NCBI RefSeq assembly: GCF_964355755.1
Contig: NC_092675.1
Location: 10,799,312 to 10,863,311 of the forward strand
Length of the DNA: 64,000 nucleotides
From: Antedon mediterranea
Lineage: Eukaryota > Echinodermata > Crinoidea > Comatulida > Antedonidae
Direction of reading: 5' to 3'
In this document: positions 23,095 through 33,716 of the stretch, piece by piece
Layout of the letters: each line of letters opens with the position of its first letter
How positions within the stretch are numbered: the stretch's first letter is position 1
Translations under genes and position numbers: made by a program
Notes under the pieces: model-generated
Told to the model about the DNA's origin: nothing
Seen by the model: the letters and a program-made list of their open reading frames with translations, nothing else
The model's database searches: none

Positions 23095-23620
23095 ATTAAA
23101 GATGTATTGTCCCTTGAAACACAAAAAAAAAAAAAAATATATTCTAAATTGGCCATATCAAAGTAATATTAAAGTTATTCACTTTAAGTAGAAAATTTGA
23201 GGCAAAAACAACAAGTTTACGTAAGTAACAGGTAAATTAATTTGATTACATTTCGTCTGGAAAATCGTCACGAGCGAAAGTAAACAAAGATTTCCAACCA
23301 CGAGTATGCATTATGCATGATGCTAATTAGGATTTTTTACAACTCGTCGCGGTTGAGAAGGTGTTTTCACACAGATCGCGAGGAAGTTTTTTGATTATGC
23401 ATACAGAGTTAGCCAAACAAGCGCGTTCCATTGTTTTGATCGAAAACTTTGACTGGAAGTCAAAGTTATTTTTTGAATAAAAAAACGTCCATATTTCGGT
23501 TAAATTTTTTTTTTTTCAACTAATTTTTGGTGACTATTTATGATACTTCAAAATGACCCACTTTTTTTCGAAATATTAAAAAAAAAATTTGGGGGGAATT
23601 AGTTAAAGGGACAATACAAG
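23095..23620. mobile_element. Short TIR element with tgtattgtccctt ends
   Basis: tgtattgtccctt at about 23104 is mirrored by aagggacaataca at about 23607. TTAA occurs just outside each end at slightly different distances (23097 and 23625 region), which would suit a TTAA-duplicating element, but the fit is not exact. The interior is rich in A and T runs and has no coding potential. It lies about 190 bp upstream of the AT-hook gene start. Confidence 0.55.
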
Positions 23621-23730
23621 TAGAATTAAGTAAAAAAATATCATTTTTGCACATTCTAATTATTTTCTTATTTCCATAAACAGAAGGAAAACTACATCAC
23701 CTTGATTTGTACTCCAATTGCTTGTTGCAG

Positions 23731-23812
23731 TTGAATTGAACACCAGAAGAAGAATAATTGTAGCTTTTTAAAATGTGAGTTTATATAAGCCAAGCTACTG
23801 ACTGATTAAAGA
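23731..23812 (+). other. Putative 5' UTR of AT-hook gene, possible splice acceptor upstream
   Basis: tgcttgttgcag at about 23719-23730 is a plausible 3' splice site, which would make this the last or only coding exon. An in-frame TAA at 23807-23809 lies just before the ATG at 23813, so the protein does not extend upstream in this exon. Confidence 0.35.
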
Positions 23813-24907
23813 ATGAATTCAATGGATAGTTGGGTTGATTATGATGATGGTCTATTAAATGGCATGAAAGACCACTGTTTGCTGGCAGTGCCATCAGACT
23901 TTGGTGATAATTTGGAGACAAAACCACTTTTGGACGATATAGATTCATATTTGAACAAAAATTCTGCTCTTATAACCAGCAAAGAGCAAGCAGAGGAAAG
24001 TGTTGGAAGCTGCTATCAACCTAATGTTGGGCAAGAGAAGAAATATAGCCATGACAAATGCTTGGTCAAGAATTATGTTAACACTAAGGTATTTATAGAT
24101 AATGGTGTTATAAACTCATCCAATGTAAAACAAGAACCTAATCATAATAAAGCAATGTTGTTTACGCCGTTTATGGTAGCGCCTGGCATAATGGGGTTCA
24201 ATACTTCTGTTCAACCAATTTTAAAGCCTGTCAAAAGAGGTAGGCCTAGAATTCATCCAATTAAGCCAGATATAGGAATCAAACGTAAACCAGGAAGGCC
24301 AAGAATACACCCTGTCAAGCCAAGTGATGGAATAAAGCGAAAACCAGGGAGGCCACGTATTCATCCACAACCTTGTGAAAAGCTACCTGTTAGTCACGTT
24401 ATTAGGCATATACGACCAAAACCCGACCCATCATTAATGGCATTTACTGGCCCTATACCACATACTTTTATACCATCTATGAATACCATACAAATACCTA
24501 AACCCCCACCGACACTCAGATACCTTCCTGCTGTTGACCCGATTACAGGCAAGAGGAAGCGGGGCAGACCGCGAATACATCCGGTCAAAATAAATGATGG
24601 TATAAAACGAAAACCAGGGCGGCCAAAAAAAGTGCTCTTGTTGCCAAACAATGAAACAATTAAAGCTCTGCCATCACCTGTTGTTAAACATGAAGCAAAT
24701 ATTGATAATAAACAGTTTTGCCCAATGGCAAAAGGTTCAGAGTCGATTGAAAAAAGAAATGTTGTTTGTCGATTTAGCATTGAAGCAGAGGTACAAAATA
24801 ATGAATGCAAACCATTCATGTGCGTTGCGTGTGGTGATTGTTTCTGCACTTCTGATGAACTTATGTTGCATGTTGTGAAACATGAAGAAGAAACAGAATG
24901 CATGTAA
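23813..24907 (+). CDS. AT-hook protein with C-terminal C2H2 zinc finger (364 aa)
   Basis: Probably a chromatin or DNA-binding nuclear protein. Five AT-hook motifs, which bind the minor groove of AT-rich DNA, are visible: KRGRPRIHP (about residue 142), KRKPGRPRIHP (about 158 and 175), KRKRGRPRIHP (about 248) and KRKPGRPKK (about 267). They are spaced by a repeated linker of the form VKPSDGI, showing internal duplication. The N-terminus is acidic (DSWVDYDDGLL). The C-terminus has one C2H2 finger, C-x2-C-x12-H-x3-H (CVACGDCFCTSDELMLHVVKH). The ATG is preceded by an in-frame stop six bases upstream; a second Met is at codon 4. No intron interrupts it. The orthologue is not recognised. A large satellite begins about 120 bp after the stop. 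Confidence 0.85.
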   Translation: MNSMDSWVDYDDGLLNGMKDHCLLAVPSDFGDNLETKPLLDDIDSYLNKNSALITSKEQAEESVGSCYQPNVGQEKKYSHDKCLVKNYVNTKVFIDNGVINSSNVKQEPNHNKAMLFTPFMVAPGIMGFNTSVQPILKPVKRGRPRIHPIKPDIGIKRKPGRPRIHPVKPSDGIKRKPGRPRIHPQPCEKLPVSHVIRHIRPKPDPSLMAFTGPIPHTFIPSMNTIQIPKPPPTLRYLPAVDPITGKRKRGRPRIHPVKINDGIKRKPGRPKKVLLLPNNETIKALPSPVVKHEANIDNKQFCPMAKGSESIEKRNVVCRFSIEAEVQNNECKPFMCVACGDCFCTSDELMLHVVKHEEETECM

Positions 24908-25028
24908 CATAGTGGGAATGTTGGTGATATGGAAATTGATAAATATTTGGCAAACACTTAAAAAAAAACCTTACATAATGTAAAGGATTCTAGGGAACAT
25001 ACAGGGGATTACGCACAACTTATGACAG

Positions 25029-27128
25029 ATGCTTCACTGGATACTCGGCAACATAAACATCCACTTAAAACTAATACTTGAATGATTCACTGGATACACA
25101 GCAACATGAACATCCACTTCATCAACCTAATACTTCAATGATTCACTGAATAATCAGTAACATGAACATCCACTTCATCAACCTAATACTTGAATGATTC
25201 ACTGAATAATCAGCAACATGAACATCCACTTCATCAACCTAGTACTTGAATGATTCACTGGATACACAGCAACATGAACATCCACTTCATCAACCTAATA
25301 CTTGAAAGATACACTGGATACTCAGCAACATGAATATCTACTTATGATTCACTGGATACACAGCAACATAAACATCCACTTCATCAACCTAATACTTGAA
25401 TGATTCACTGAATAATCAGCAACATGAACATCCACTTCATCAACCTAGTACTTGAATGATTCACTGGATACACAGCAATATGAACATCCACTTCATCAAC
25501 CTAATACTTGAATGATTCACTGGATACTCAGCAACATGAACATCCACTTCATCAACCTAATACTTGAATGATTCACTGAATAATCAGCAACATGAACATC
25601 CACTTCATCAACCTAGTACTTGAATGATTCACTGGATACACAGCAACGTAAACATCCACTTCATCAACCTAATACTTGAATGATTCACTGAATAATCAGC
25701 AACATGAACATCCACTTCATCAACCTAGTACTTGAATGATTCACTGGATACACAGCAACGTAAACATCCACTTCATCAACCTAATACTTGAATGATTCAC
25801 TGGATACTCAGTAGCATGAACATCCACTTCATCAACCTAATACTTGAATGATTCACTGGATACTCAGCAACATGAACATCCACTTCATCAACATAATACT
25901 TGAATAATTCACTGAATAATCTGCAGCATGAACATCAACTTCATCAACTTAATACTTGAATGATTCAATGGATACACAGCAACATGAACATCCACTTCAT
26001 CAACCTAATACTTGAATGATTCACTGGATACTCAGTAGCATGAACATCCACTTCATCAACCTAATACTTGAATGATTCACTGGATACTCAGTAACATGAA
26101 CATCCACTTTACCAACCTAATACTTGAATAATGAGCAACATGAACATCCACTTCATCAACCTAATACTTGAATGATTCACTGAATAATGAGCAACATGAA
26201 CATCCACTTCATCAACCTAATACTTGAATGATTCACTGGATACTCATCACCATGAGCATCCACTTCATCAACCTAATACTTGAATGATTCACTGGATACT
26301 CAGCAACATGAACATCCACTTCATTAACCTAATACTTGAAAGATACACTGGATACTCAGGAACATGAACATCCACTTCATTAACCTAATACTGGAATGAT
26401 TCACTGAATAATAAGCAACATGAACATCCACTTCATCAAACTAATACTTGAATGATTCACTGGATACTCAGCTACATGAACATCCACTTCATCAACCTAA
26501 TACTTGAAAGATTCACTGAATAATCAGCAACATCAACATCCACTTCATCAACCTAATACTTGAATCAGATTCACTGGATACTCAGCAACATGAACATCCA
26601 CTTCATCAACTTAATACTTGAATCGGATTCACTGAATAATCAGCAACATGAACATCCACTTCATCAACTTAATACTTGAATGATTCACTGAATAATCGGC
26701 AACATGAACATCAACTTCATCAACCTAATACTTGAATGATTCAATGAATAATCAGCAACATGAACATCAACTTCATCAACCTAATACTTGAATGATTCAA
26801 TGAATAATCAGCAACATGAACATCCACTTCATCAACCTAATACTTGAATGATTCACTGGATACACAGCAATATGAACATCCACTTCATCAAACTAATACT
26901 TGAATGATTCACTGGATACACAGCAATATGAACATCCACTTCATCAACCTAATACTTGAATGATTCACTGAATACACAGCAACATGAACATCCACTTCAT
27001 CAACCTAACACTTAAATGATTCACTGGATACTCAGCAACATGAACATCCACTTCATCAGCCTAACACTTAAATGATTCACTGGATACTCAGCAACATGAA
27101 CATCCACTTCATCAGCCTAATACTTGGA
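25029..27128 (+). repeat. 56 bp satellite array, about 37 copies
   Basis: The unit can be written as tgaatgattcactggatact, cagcaacatgaacatccact, tcatcaacctaatact (56 bp). Two frequent variants alternate in places: ggatacacagc/ggatactcagc and gaataatcagc. Some units are shortened (near 25340 and 26125). A 56 bp period is not divisible by three and stops occur in every frame, so it does not code. It starts about 120 bp after the stop codon of the AT-hook gene and may lie in its 3' UTR. Partial higher-order pairing of the two variants is visible at 25370-25800. Confidence 0.97.
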
Positions 27129-27792
27129 TGGAAGTAAGCAATTTTAAAGGGCAATTTAAACAAAAAACATTCTTTGTGAAAAATATGTGAGAAAATATAA
27201 TATTCCATTTATTAAACAACAGATCAAACTTTGAATTTGAAAGATTATACATCAAAATCTCTCAAATGTTTGATTCTGCATGTAAAATGCATGAACTAAA
27301 AAGTAGAATTCAAAGGCAGATGTCTCAGTCTATTGTAGACAAGAATGCAGCACCCACTGTAACATTGTTTCAGTGGTACAGTCTATAGTGGGTGGTTTTT
27401 GTACTGGTTGATGATTATCCTACATTGTTACTACTTATGGATTCATTGGAGTGGATGGTATCATTAACCTTAAACTTTATTGAAGATAAATATGATGGTG
27501 AATGGCCTCGAATGAATTTGAAATCCAATAAATATCATTTATCGGTGTATTATATATTAGCAGATATCTATCTATATCTGTTTAGTAATATTTAAAGCGT
27601 ATTAAAATTTTAAATTGTAGAATTAGTCCATACAGTACTTTAGTCAAACAATGGCATTATTGTACAAGAGAATTTGTTAGCATACAGTAATAGTTGTGTG
27701 AGAGAGCAGGTAGTATTTTACACACCATATAACTCTTATTCGTTTTGATACCTTTGATGATGCACTATTTATTTAATCCTTCTGTAAAGTTG
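27129..27792. other. Region after the satellite, possible 3' UTR continuation
   Basis: No coding region supported. An AATAAA hexamer at 27527-27532 could serve as a polyadenylation signal for the AT-hook gene if the satellite is transcribed. There is no other evidence. Confidence 0.3.
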
Positions 27793-27884
27793 TGTAATGA
27801 ATGAAATATAAGACACGATTTGATGATGGTTACTACTTCTTTGCTTTATTACTAACAACTAACTATGGTGTGCCAAACACGACA
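27793..27884 (-). repeat. Short LTR of Ty3/gypsy element (3' side)
   Basis: On the minus strand the sequence starts TGTCGTGTTTGGCACACC and ends CATTCATTACA, with the TG...CA borders of an LTR, length about 92 bp. The first 23 bp recur at 30788-30810 on the other side of the coding region. A purine tract (agatggaggga, minus strand, near 27889-27900) precedes it, as expected for a polypurine tract. This is unusually short for an LTR, so it may be only part. Confidence 0.5.
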
Positions 27885-28053
27885 CTACATCCCTCCATCT
27901 TTTACATAAAAACTAAGCAATAAACTTTAAACAATTTGGTTGTCAAGCATTGACAATCTGCGGTGTTATAGAAACGTTATTATGAGTTCAGGTTATTAAG
28001 TTTTGTAATTATCAATGCTGATCATTATTAAAACTATCAGAGTTACGATTAAC

Positions 28054-30782
28054 TTATGGAACATAGTCTTTGAGATAAACTGGTGGCTGTCGAACTCTTT
28101 GAGGATTACGCCTTGCATTATTTGTTGTTATGGGATGTTTTCCGGGAGAGTCGTCATCTGTGAGATAGTTGTCTTCGCTGTCTGTATTTGTGTTTGCAAC
28201 GTGATTGTTGAGAAGTTTGAAGAATGACGAGTTTCGAGTGATTCCGTGCTGTCCTCGCATTGCGGTAATCATTGTTCCGTTTGTTTTAGTTACCCTGTAT
28301 GGTTTAGTTTTATATGGTGTTTTTGTTGATGTTATTATGCCGCTTTCTTTTACAAGGACCATGTCGGCAACTTCAATTTGTTTCTTTCGAGGTTTCTTCC
28401 GTCTCTCTGCGTAGTCCTTCATTTTTTATTTTTGTGCGTTATCTTTGTCCCTGACTGCATTCTGATTGATACTTGATTGTTTGATTATTTCTGGGAGTCT
28501 TACTTTGAAGGTATGTCTAAAAATCAGAGATGCTGGAGGTTTGCCTGTGGTATTGTGTGGGGTGGCTCTGTAATTTCTGAGGTATTGATTGAGTGATTGT
28601 TTATAGTTAACACCTTCGGCCACTGCGGTTTTGTAGACCTTTTTCAGATTACGCATTACTCTTTCCACCTCTCCGTTTGCTTGCGGCCATAGTGGAGTTA
28701 TTTTGCGGTGATGAGTGCCAAGGTACTTTGTGAATTGAGAAAACTCGTGACTGTTGAATGGTGGTCCATTGTCGGTGCGAATTATACTGGGTATTCCAAA
28801 ATTTGGGAATAACTGTCTTCGCTGATGTTGATTTAACAACTTCCACTGTGATGAATCTGCTATAGTCATCGAGAATCACTAGAAGATGCTCGCAAGTAGG
28901 GAGGTCTTTAAAGTCAATACTAATTTCCTCCCATGGTCCGTTAGGAAGTTTCAACATCTGAAGCGGTTCATTGTGGTTCTTTTCAGTCACCGTCGCTTGA
29001 CATGGTATGCAGTGTTTTACTTTTGATTCAACCATGCGGTCTATTCCGGGAAACCATATTTTTTCTCGGAGGAGTTGCTTTGTCTTTACTATGCCCTGAT
29101 GTCCTTCGTGGGCGATGTCTATTACTGTGTTTCTAAGTGCCTTGGGTATGACTATGCGGTGATCGCGTAGGAGTATGTTGTTTTTTTGGTCAAATGTTAG
29201 CTGATTGCGAACTTTGTGCATGCACTGGAGATCGGAATGGAGGTCATCTTGAATTTTTAGAGCCTCGTGCCATTTATTGCGACTGATGGCCTTAATGCAT
29301 GTTTGTATGAGACCATTGTTTGCCGTTTCACGTCGAACTTGTTCCAGAGTAAGTGATTTAGGGATTGCGTTGTTTGTTACAAGATTGACGTGTTCTTCTC
29401 CAGTTTTGTCTTGTTGCTCATTGTAAGGCTGTGTCTTGACATAGTCAGCTGGATTTGTATTGCCTGGTTGGTACTTCAGGGTGTAGCCGTAGGCTTGGAT
29501 TTTTAATATCCATCTTTCGATACGTGGTGGTGGTTTCGATGCGGGATTATTGAATAGCGTAAGAAGCGGTTTGTGATCTGTCACTACATCGAACTCACTG
29601 CCACATAAGTACAAGTGAAAGTGTTGGATTCCCCATATGACTCCTAGTGCTTCACGCTCTATTTGAGAGTACCTAGTTTCGCCACTTGTAAGCGCGCGGC
29701 TCGCATATGCTAGCGGTTGACCGTTTTGGCTCAGTATGACCCCGAGTCCACTTGGACTTGCGTCAGTTATAATCGTAGATTTCTTTTCTGGATCAAAGTA
29801 GGCCATGACGTGCAAGCTGGTTAGCGTTTTCTTTAGTTTGTCGAATGCCTGCTGTTCTTCTTCACCCCAGCACCATGGTGTGTTTTTGCGAGTGAGTTTT
29901 CTGAGCGGTGTTGTTATGGTAGCGTAGTTTGGAATGAATCTAGCAACGTATTGTGTCATGCCTAGGAGCGATCGCGTTTGTTCTTTAGAAGTCGGTGCTG
30001 CAGCCTTTTGGAGTGAGACGATCTTTTTAGGATCTGGTGATACTCCGGTATCGCTAAATATGTGTCCGTAGAATTCAACGCTGCGTTTGAAGAATTCGCA
30101 CTTAGCTTTATTTAAGGTAAGGTTTTTATCTCTCAGTCTTTCCATAACACATCACTTATATTTATGACTCCTTTTAGTCCACCTAGTGCAGACTGAATGA
30201 CGTTTTGAAATTTTTCTGCTGCTGAACAAACTCCAAAGCTTAGTCGTTTATACCTGAAAAGGCCAACGTGTGTTGAGAAGACAGTAATGTATCGCGACTT
30301 TGGCGCTAGCATTACCTGATAATAGCCTGCGTTCATATCGATCTTTGAAAACATCACGGCTCCATTTAGTTTGCCGATTATGTCGTCGATTGTCGGTGTC
30401 ACGTGTCTCTCTCTGCTTATAGCTTTGTTCGCGGCCCTCATATCAACACAAATGCGAATTTCGTTTCTTAGGCTTTGCTACAACAGTTATTGGTGAAATC
30501 CATGGAGTAGGTTTGTTGTCAACTGGTTCAATCATATCTAACTCCTGTAATCGTTTCAGTTCGCTTTCAACCTTCTTCCTTAAATGAAACGGTATCCTGC
30601 GATGCGATTTCAGTATTTATGTGTAGATTGCACATAGTATCGTTAAGCTTACCAATACCAGTAAACCTGTCTTTGCATGTCTCAGTTATTGTGCTTTTGT
30701 TTAATACCGTTGCATCTGCGTGTTCATTCAGGTTATACGTTACTTGAATTAGGTCAAGTGCTTTCGCTGTCAAACGCGACAC
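28054..30782 (-). pseudogene. Ty3/gypsy pol (RT, RNase H, integrase)
   Basis: Fairly well kept element on the minus strand, without gag and protease. Order from 30782 downward: end of protease linker (FTGIGKLND), RT N-terminus with RAANKAISRERHVTPTIDDI and FSKIDMNAGYYQVMLAP. The catalytic box is damaged: NISDV is followed by a deletion where ISDDV and about 20 more residues are expected. Then MERLRDKNLTLNKAKCEFF, RNase H with ITDASPSGLGVILSQNG and TDHKPLLTL, and integrase with HEGHQG and CIPCQ zinc residues. The DDE core is split by a frame shift near 28800-28870: SIDFKDLP, then RTDNGPPFN, then NGEVERVMRNLKK. The C-terminal tail ends in PVYLKDYVP. A stop at 28423-28425 separates tail and core. 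Confidence 0.92.
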
Positions 30783-30787
30783 TACTG

Positions 30788-30810
30788 ACTATGGTGTGCC
30801 AAACACGACA
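30788..30810 (-). repeat. 23 bp remnant of 5' LTR
   Basis: Identical to the first 23 bp of the LTR at 27793-27884 and in the same orientation. It joins directly to pol sequence, so the rest of the 5' LTR, primer site, gag and most of the protease were lost in one deletion. Outer flanks of the two LTR pieces do not show a matching 5 bp duplication. Confidence 0.6.
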
Positions 30811-31507
30811 CGTCAATTTAGGATCAAATGTAAAATTGTACCTGTAGATGATAAGTGAAAGTTACTGTACTAATGTCCATTATTTTTATTTATTTGGTAA
30901 ATGGCCAGTTGAGATAGGAACTATTCCCATACCACAGATTATTGCTTTGCTCACATTTCAGATAGTCCACTTTTTTTAAACATTTGATTTGTGTTATATG
31001 TTGTATACTGAACCACTTTGGAAATCAGTATATTTGTATTCAGTTTAAAGAAATAAGTATGCGACTCGCTCTTCCAAATTTATTCCTACTGTGTAGATGT
31101 GTACTTTATTTAATAGATTAGAACAATAAAGTTGTTATAGTTCTAGATAGAACATCTAAAACCTGGCTTCGTAATGGCGTGTGGCCACATTGTATCCTTT
31201 AGGCAAGACACTTTTCCTACGATTGTCGTATCAAGAACACAAAATGGAAGGGTTGCACAAAATTTGGTCAGGGGAAAGCTGCCATTTTGGGTTTCAAAAT
31301 GGCCGAAAACAATCGACACTAAACATGCTCATCCATGGTGTCATTGGAAAGAGAAATTAATACTGATCATTTTATTCATATTATTTTATTATTTATAGTC
31401 GCAGTTATTTAGCAATATAAGTCATGTGACCAATAAAGGTCAAAAGGTCAACATCTAATTTTACCTAATACCATACTGTTTGTATGAATACAGTTTTAAC
31501 AATATAT
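30811..31507. other. Non-coding stretch with a SINE-like phrase
   Basis: aacaataaagttg at about 31120 is AATAAA-like but has no coding partner. The sequence around 31185-31235, tgtatcctttaggcaagaca then cttttcctac, resembles tail phrases of tRNA-derived SINEs. Near 31238-31275, aaaatggaagggttgcacaa plus aatttggtcagg has an inverted match at about 33735-33775. Confidence 0.4.
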
Positions 31508-33056
31508 GGGTCATTCTTCAGTAAGTGTCTAATTTCAGGTTTATAAAAAATCGATTTTAAAATTTGCATTTTTTTAATTTTAAAAGTTTATTCAGATAAA
31601 TGAACATGTATTACATGGCAAGCGTATGTTTGGCGCAATCTTTATTATATATTTCGTATTTTATTCGTATTTATAAATACATGGTTCTATGTTACTGTCA
31701 TTTCCGTCACATTTATGGAATATACAAAGATAGAAAAAATAAGGGTTCAGGAATTATAAAATTATTTCAATTATTAATTCTTTGATACTTTATATTATTT
31801 TTGTCTCTATTAATCAAAAAATGATTGTTTTAACATTTATAAGTATGATGTTATACGTTCAAAACCATTTACTATTCCAAAAAAGAATAATTTTCAGAAA
31901 ATAGTATGACTGTCACTGATGTTTTACAAAATTCTGTTGAACTAATATTACTATCCATTGACATAGTAGAAGAATATTGTTTATATTTCAATATACCACA
32001 TAATTGCGTTCATTACTTAAATATTTTAGGATTTAAAAGGATAAAATATCCATGTGACGGAGATGAAACCGTGACGGATATGACGAACCTAAAAAATCAT
32101 GTGACGGAGATGACTTTAAGATATGATTTGATTATGTTTATTGACCAGAGTCACATAGATATACAATGTAATAACATAATAAAGATATACAAAACAAAAT
32201 GTACAACAAAAAAAGGCTCTGGCAATAACAAAAAGTCATATCCGTCACGGGCCGTCATCTCCGTCACAACGAAACATTGGGAAATGTGACGGAGCTGACC
32301 GTGACGGAGATGATGTATTTAGCATTGGAGAGCCTAGGATCACATCGTAGGCATGTCGGACAGCGGAGACGGATTGCATACTTCTAGATACCGTGAATAA
32401 CTTGTACTTCCAGTTGAAAAAAACCAGAAATTATAACTATTTAATGAGTTCTATACCGTTCGGATATGACATTCAATAAAGGTACGCAGCTGTAATTTTT
32501 CTAAAACCTCGTTTTTTTTAGCTTTTTTCCTCTTTTATTGAAAATGATGTGCGGCTAGTTTAATTTCAATATCTTCGTATGTTTACAACGCACAGTCAAT
32601 TTTTTTCCCCGCCGTTCATTAAACTGTAGACGGTACATTTAAATTATGTGACGGAAATGACACAAAACTGCGGGACAAGCTTTTTCCAAACAAAAACTTT
32701 AAAGTTTGAGATTTAATGTATGTAGAGATGTATTTCGAATATAATCGCATGAAATCATGATTAACTAACTTTTTACAATATTTTCGATAACAAAAGTCCT
32801 GTTATCAAATATATACGGCGATCATAAAATTGAAGATGTACGATCGGGACATAGGATTTTAGGGGGTTGCCTAAAACATTTTTATAAAAATTAACAATAT
32901 CAATGTAATTATCTTTGTTTTATGTAATTAATTATATTTACAATAATGTTGATTAGGATTTAAGTAAAGAATTTTTATTTTTTAATGATGAATTTTCAGT
33001 CTCTATCCCACCAAAGTATCGGGACACGATTTTAGACACTTACTGAAGAATGACCC
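31508..33056. mobile_element. TIR element with GGGTCATTC ends, 1549 bp
   Basis: gggtcattcttcagtaagtg at the left is mirrored at the right (cacttactgaagaatgaccc), and the pair extends through tcta. ATAT flanks both sides (31504-31507 and 33057-33060), suggesting a 4 bp target duplication. The interior holds repeated gtgacggagatgac phrases, both strands, near 32050-32310 and 32645. An open frame of 127 codons at 31906-32289 spans these phrases but has no recognisable domain. Related by its ends to 41678-44260. Confidence 0.8.
32050..32310. repeat. tgacggagatga phrase cluster inside TIR element
   Basis: Occurs as ccatgtgacggagatgaaac (32051), gtgacggatatgacg (32071), catgtgacggagatgac (32099), then inverted as catatccgtcacgg and catctccgtcac (32237-32268), then direct as gtgacggagctgacc and gtgacggagatgatg (32286-32312). 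A further gtgacggaaatgac is near 32648. Repeated direct and inverted motifs of 12-15 bp at subterminal or central positions could be transposase binding sites. Confidence 0.6.
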
Positions 33057-33396
33057 ATATGTCCAATTTCATTAGGATTTTGTCATAATTTTCAATTATA
33101 TTACATTTCATTATACTGTATATCGTATTTATGTAGTAAAGTAGGTTTATAAAAAATGTTGTATCCTTCAGTAAACTTTCAAAATACTTATTAGACCACC
33201 CCCAAACTTAAAGGACTTGTATATATGTCACAAAATACAAAGTTATTTGCAATCAAAACTATATAGTCAATAAAAAGATGACACAGAAATGTTTGTCAAA
33301 TCACTATTGTATGGTTACAGGAAATTAAATTCTGAATCTGTTTTAACAATGTACATTAGCAATAATCTTTTCCTCTTTTTAAAATAAATAAATATA

Positions 33397-33716
33397 CCGT
33401 AAAACCTCAACAAAAAAGCCTGAGATTAATTTTGAAATGTACATTTAAAAAAAGAAGCCAACCCTTGAAATCAAGCCCACTTGGCTTACTTTCAAGATAG
33501 ACTATTTGAATATCAAAGTAACAACATGATTTAATGCCAGATAACTTGTGATACAGATATAATGTCTGATCAAGTTATATCGTACATTCCTTTTACAGCT
33601 TAAAATGGTATTTTGATCACAATACTACTTAAAATTGGAAGGTAAAGACTATCTCGAAGCCCACCTAAGAGTACTAAAAAAATGAAGCCCATTGATTTCT
33701 TTACAAGGTTTTACGG
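33397..33716. mobile_element. Pogo/Tigger-like MITE, 320 bp
   Basis: Ends ccgtaaaacctcaacaaaaa and, mirrored, ttctttacaaggttttacgg. A TA dinucleotide flanks each side. TIRs reading cagtaaaacctc with TA duplications are characteristic of pogo/Tigger members of the Tc1-mariner group. The interior contains gaagcccacctaagagtact, which matches the second copy at 37813-38132 in the opposite orientation. No transposase. Confidence 0.8.

Noticed and set aside
24394-24957. 187-codon open frame opposite the AT-hook gene
   Set aside because: Shadow of the + strand gene, whose domains are clear.
25029-27128. Possible CRISPR array
   Set aside because: Units are contiguous 56 bp tandem copies without unique spacers, in animal DNA.
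31906-32289. 127-codon frame in the GGGTCATTC element as transposase
   Set aside because: No DDE or DNA-binding pattern. Much of it is the gtgacggag motif cluster, so I do not call it a gene.
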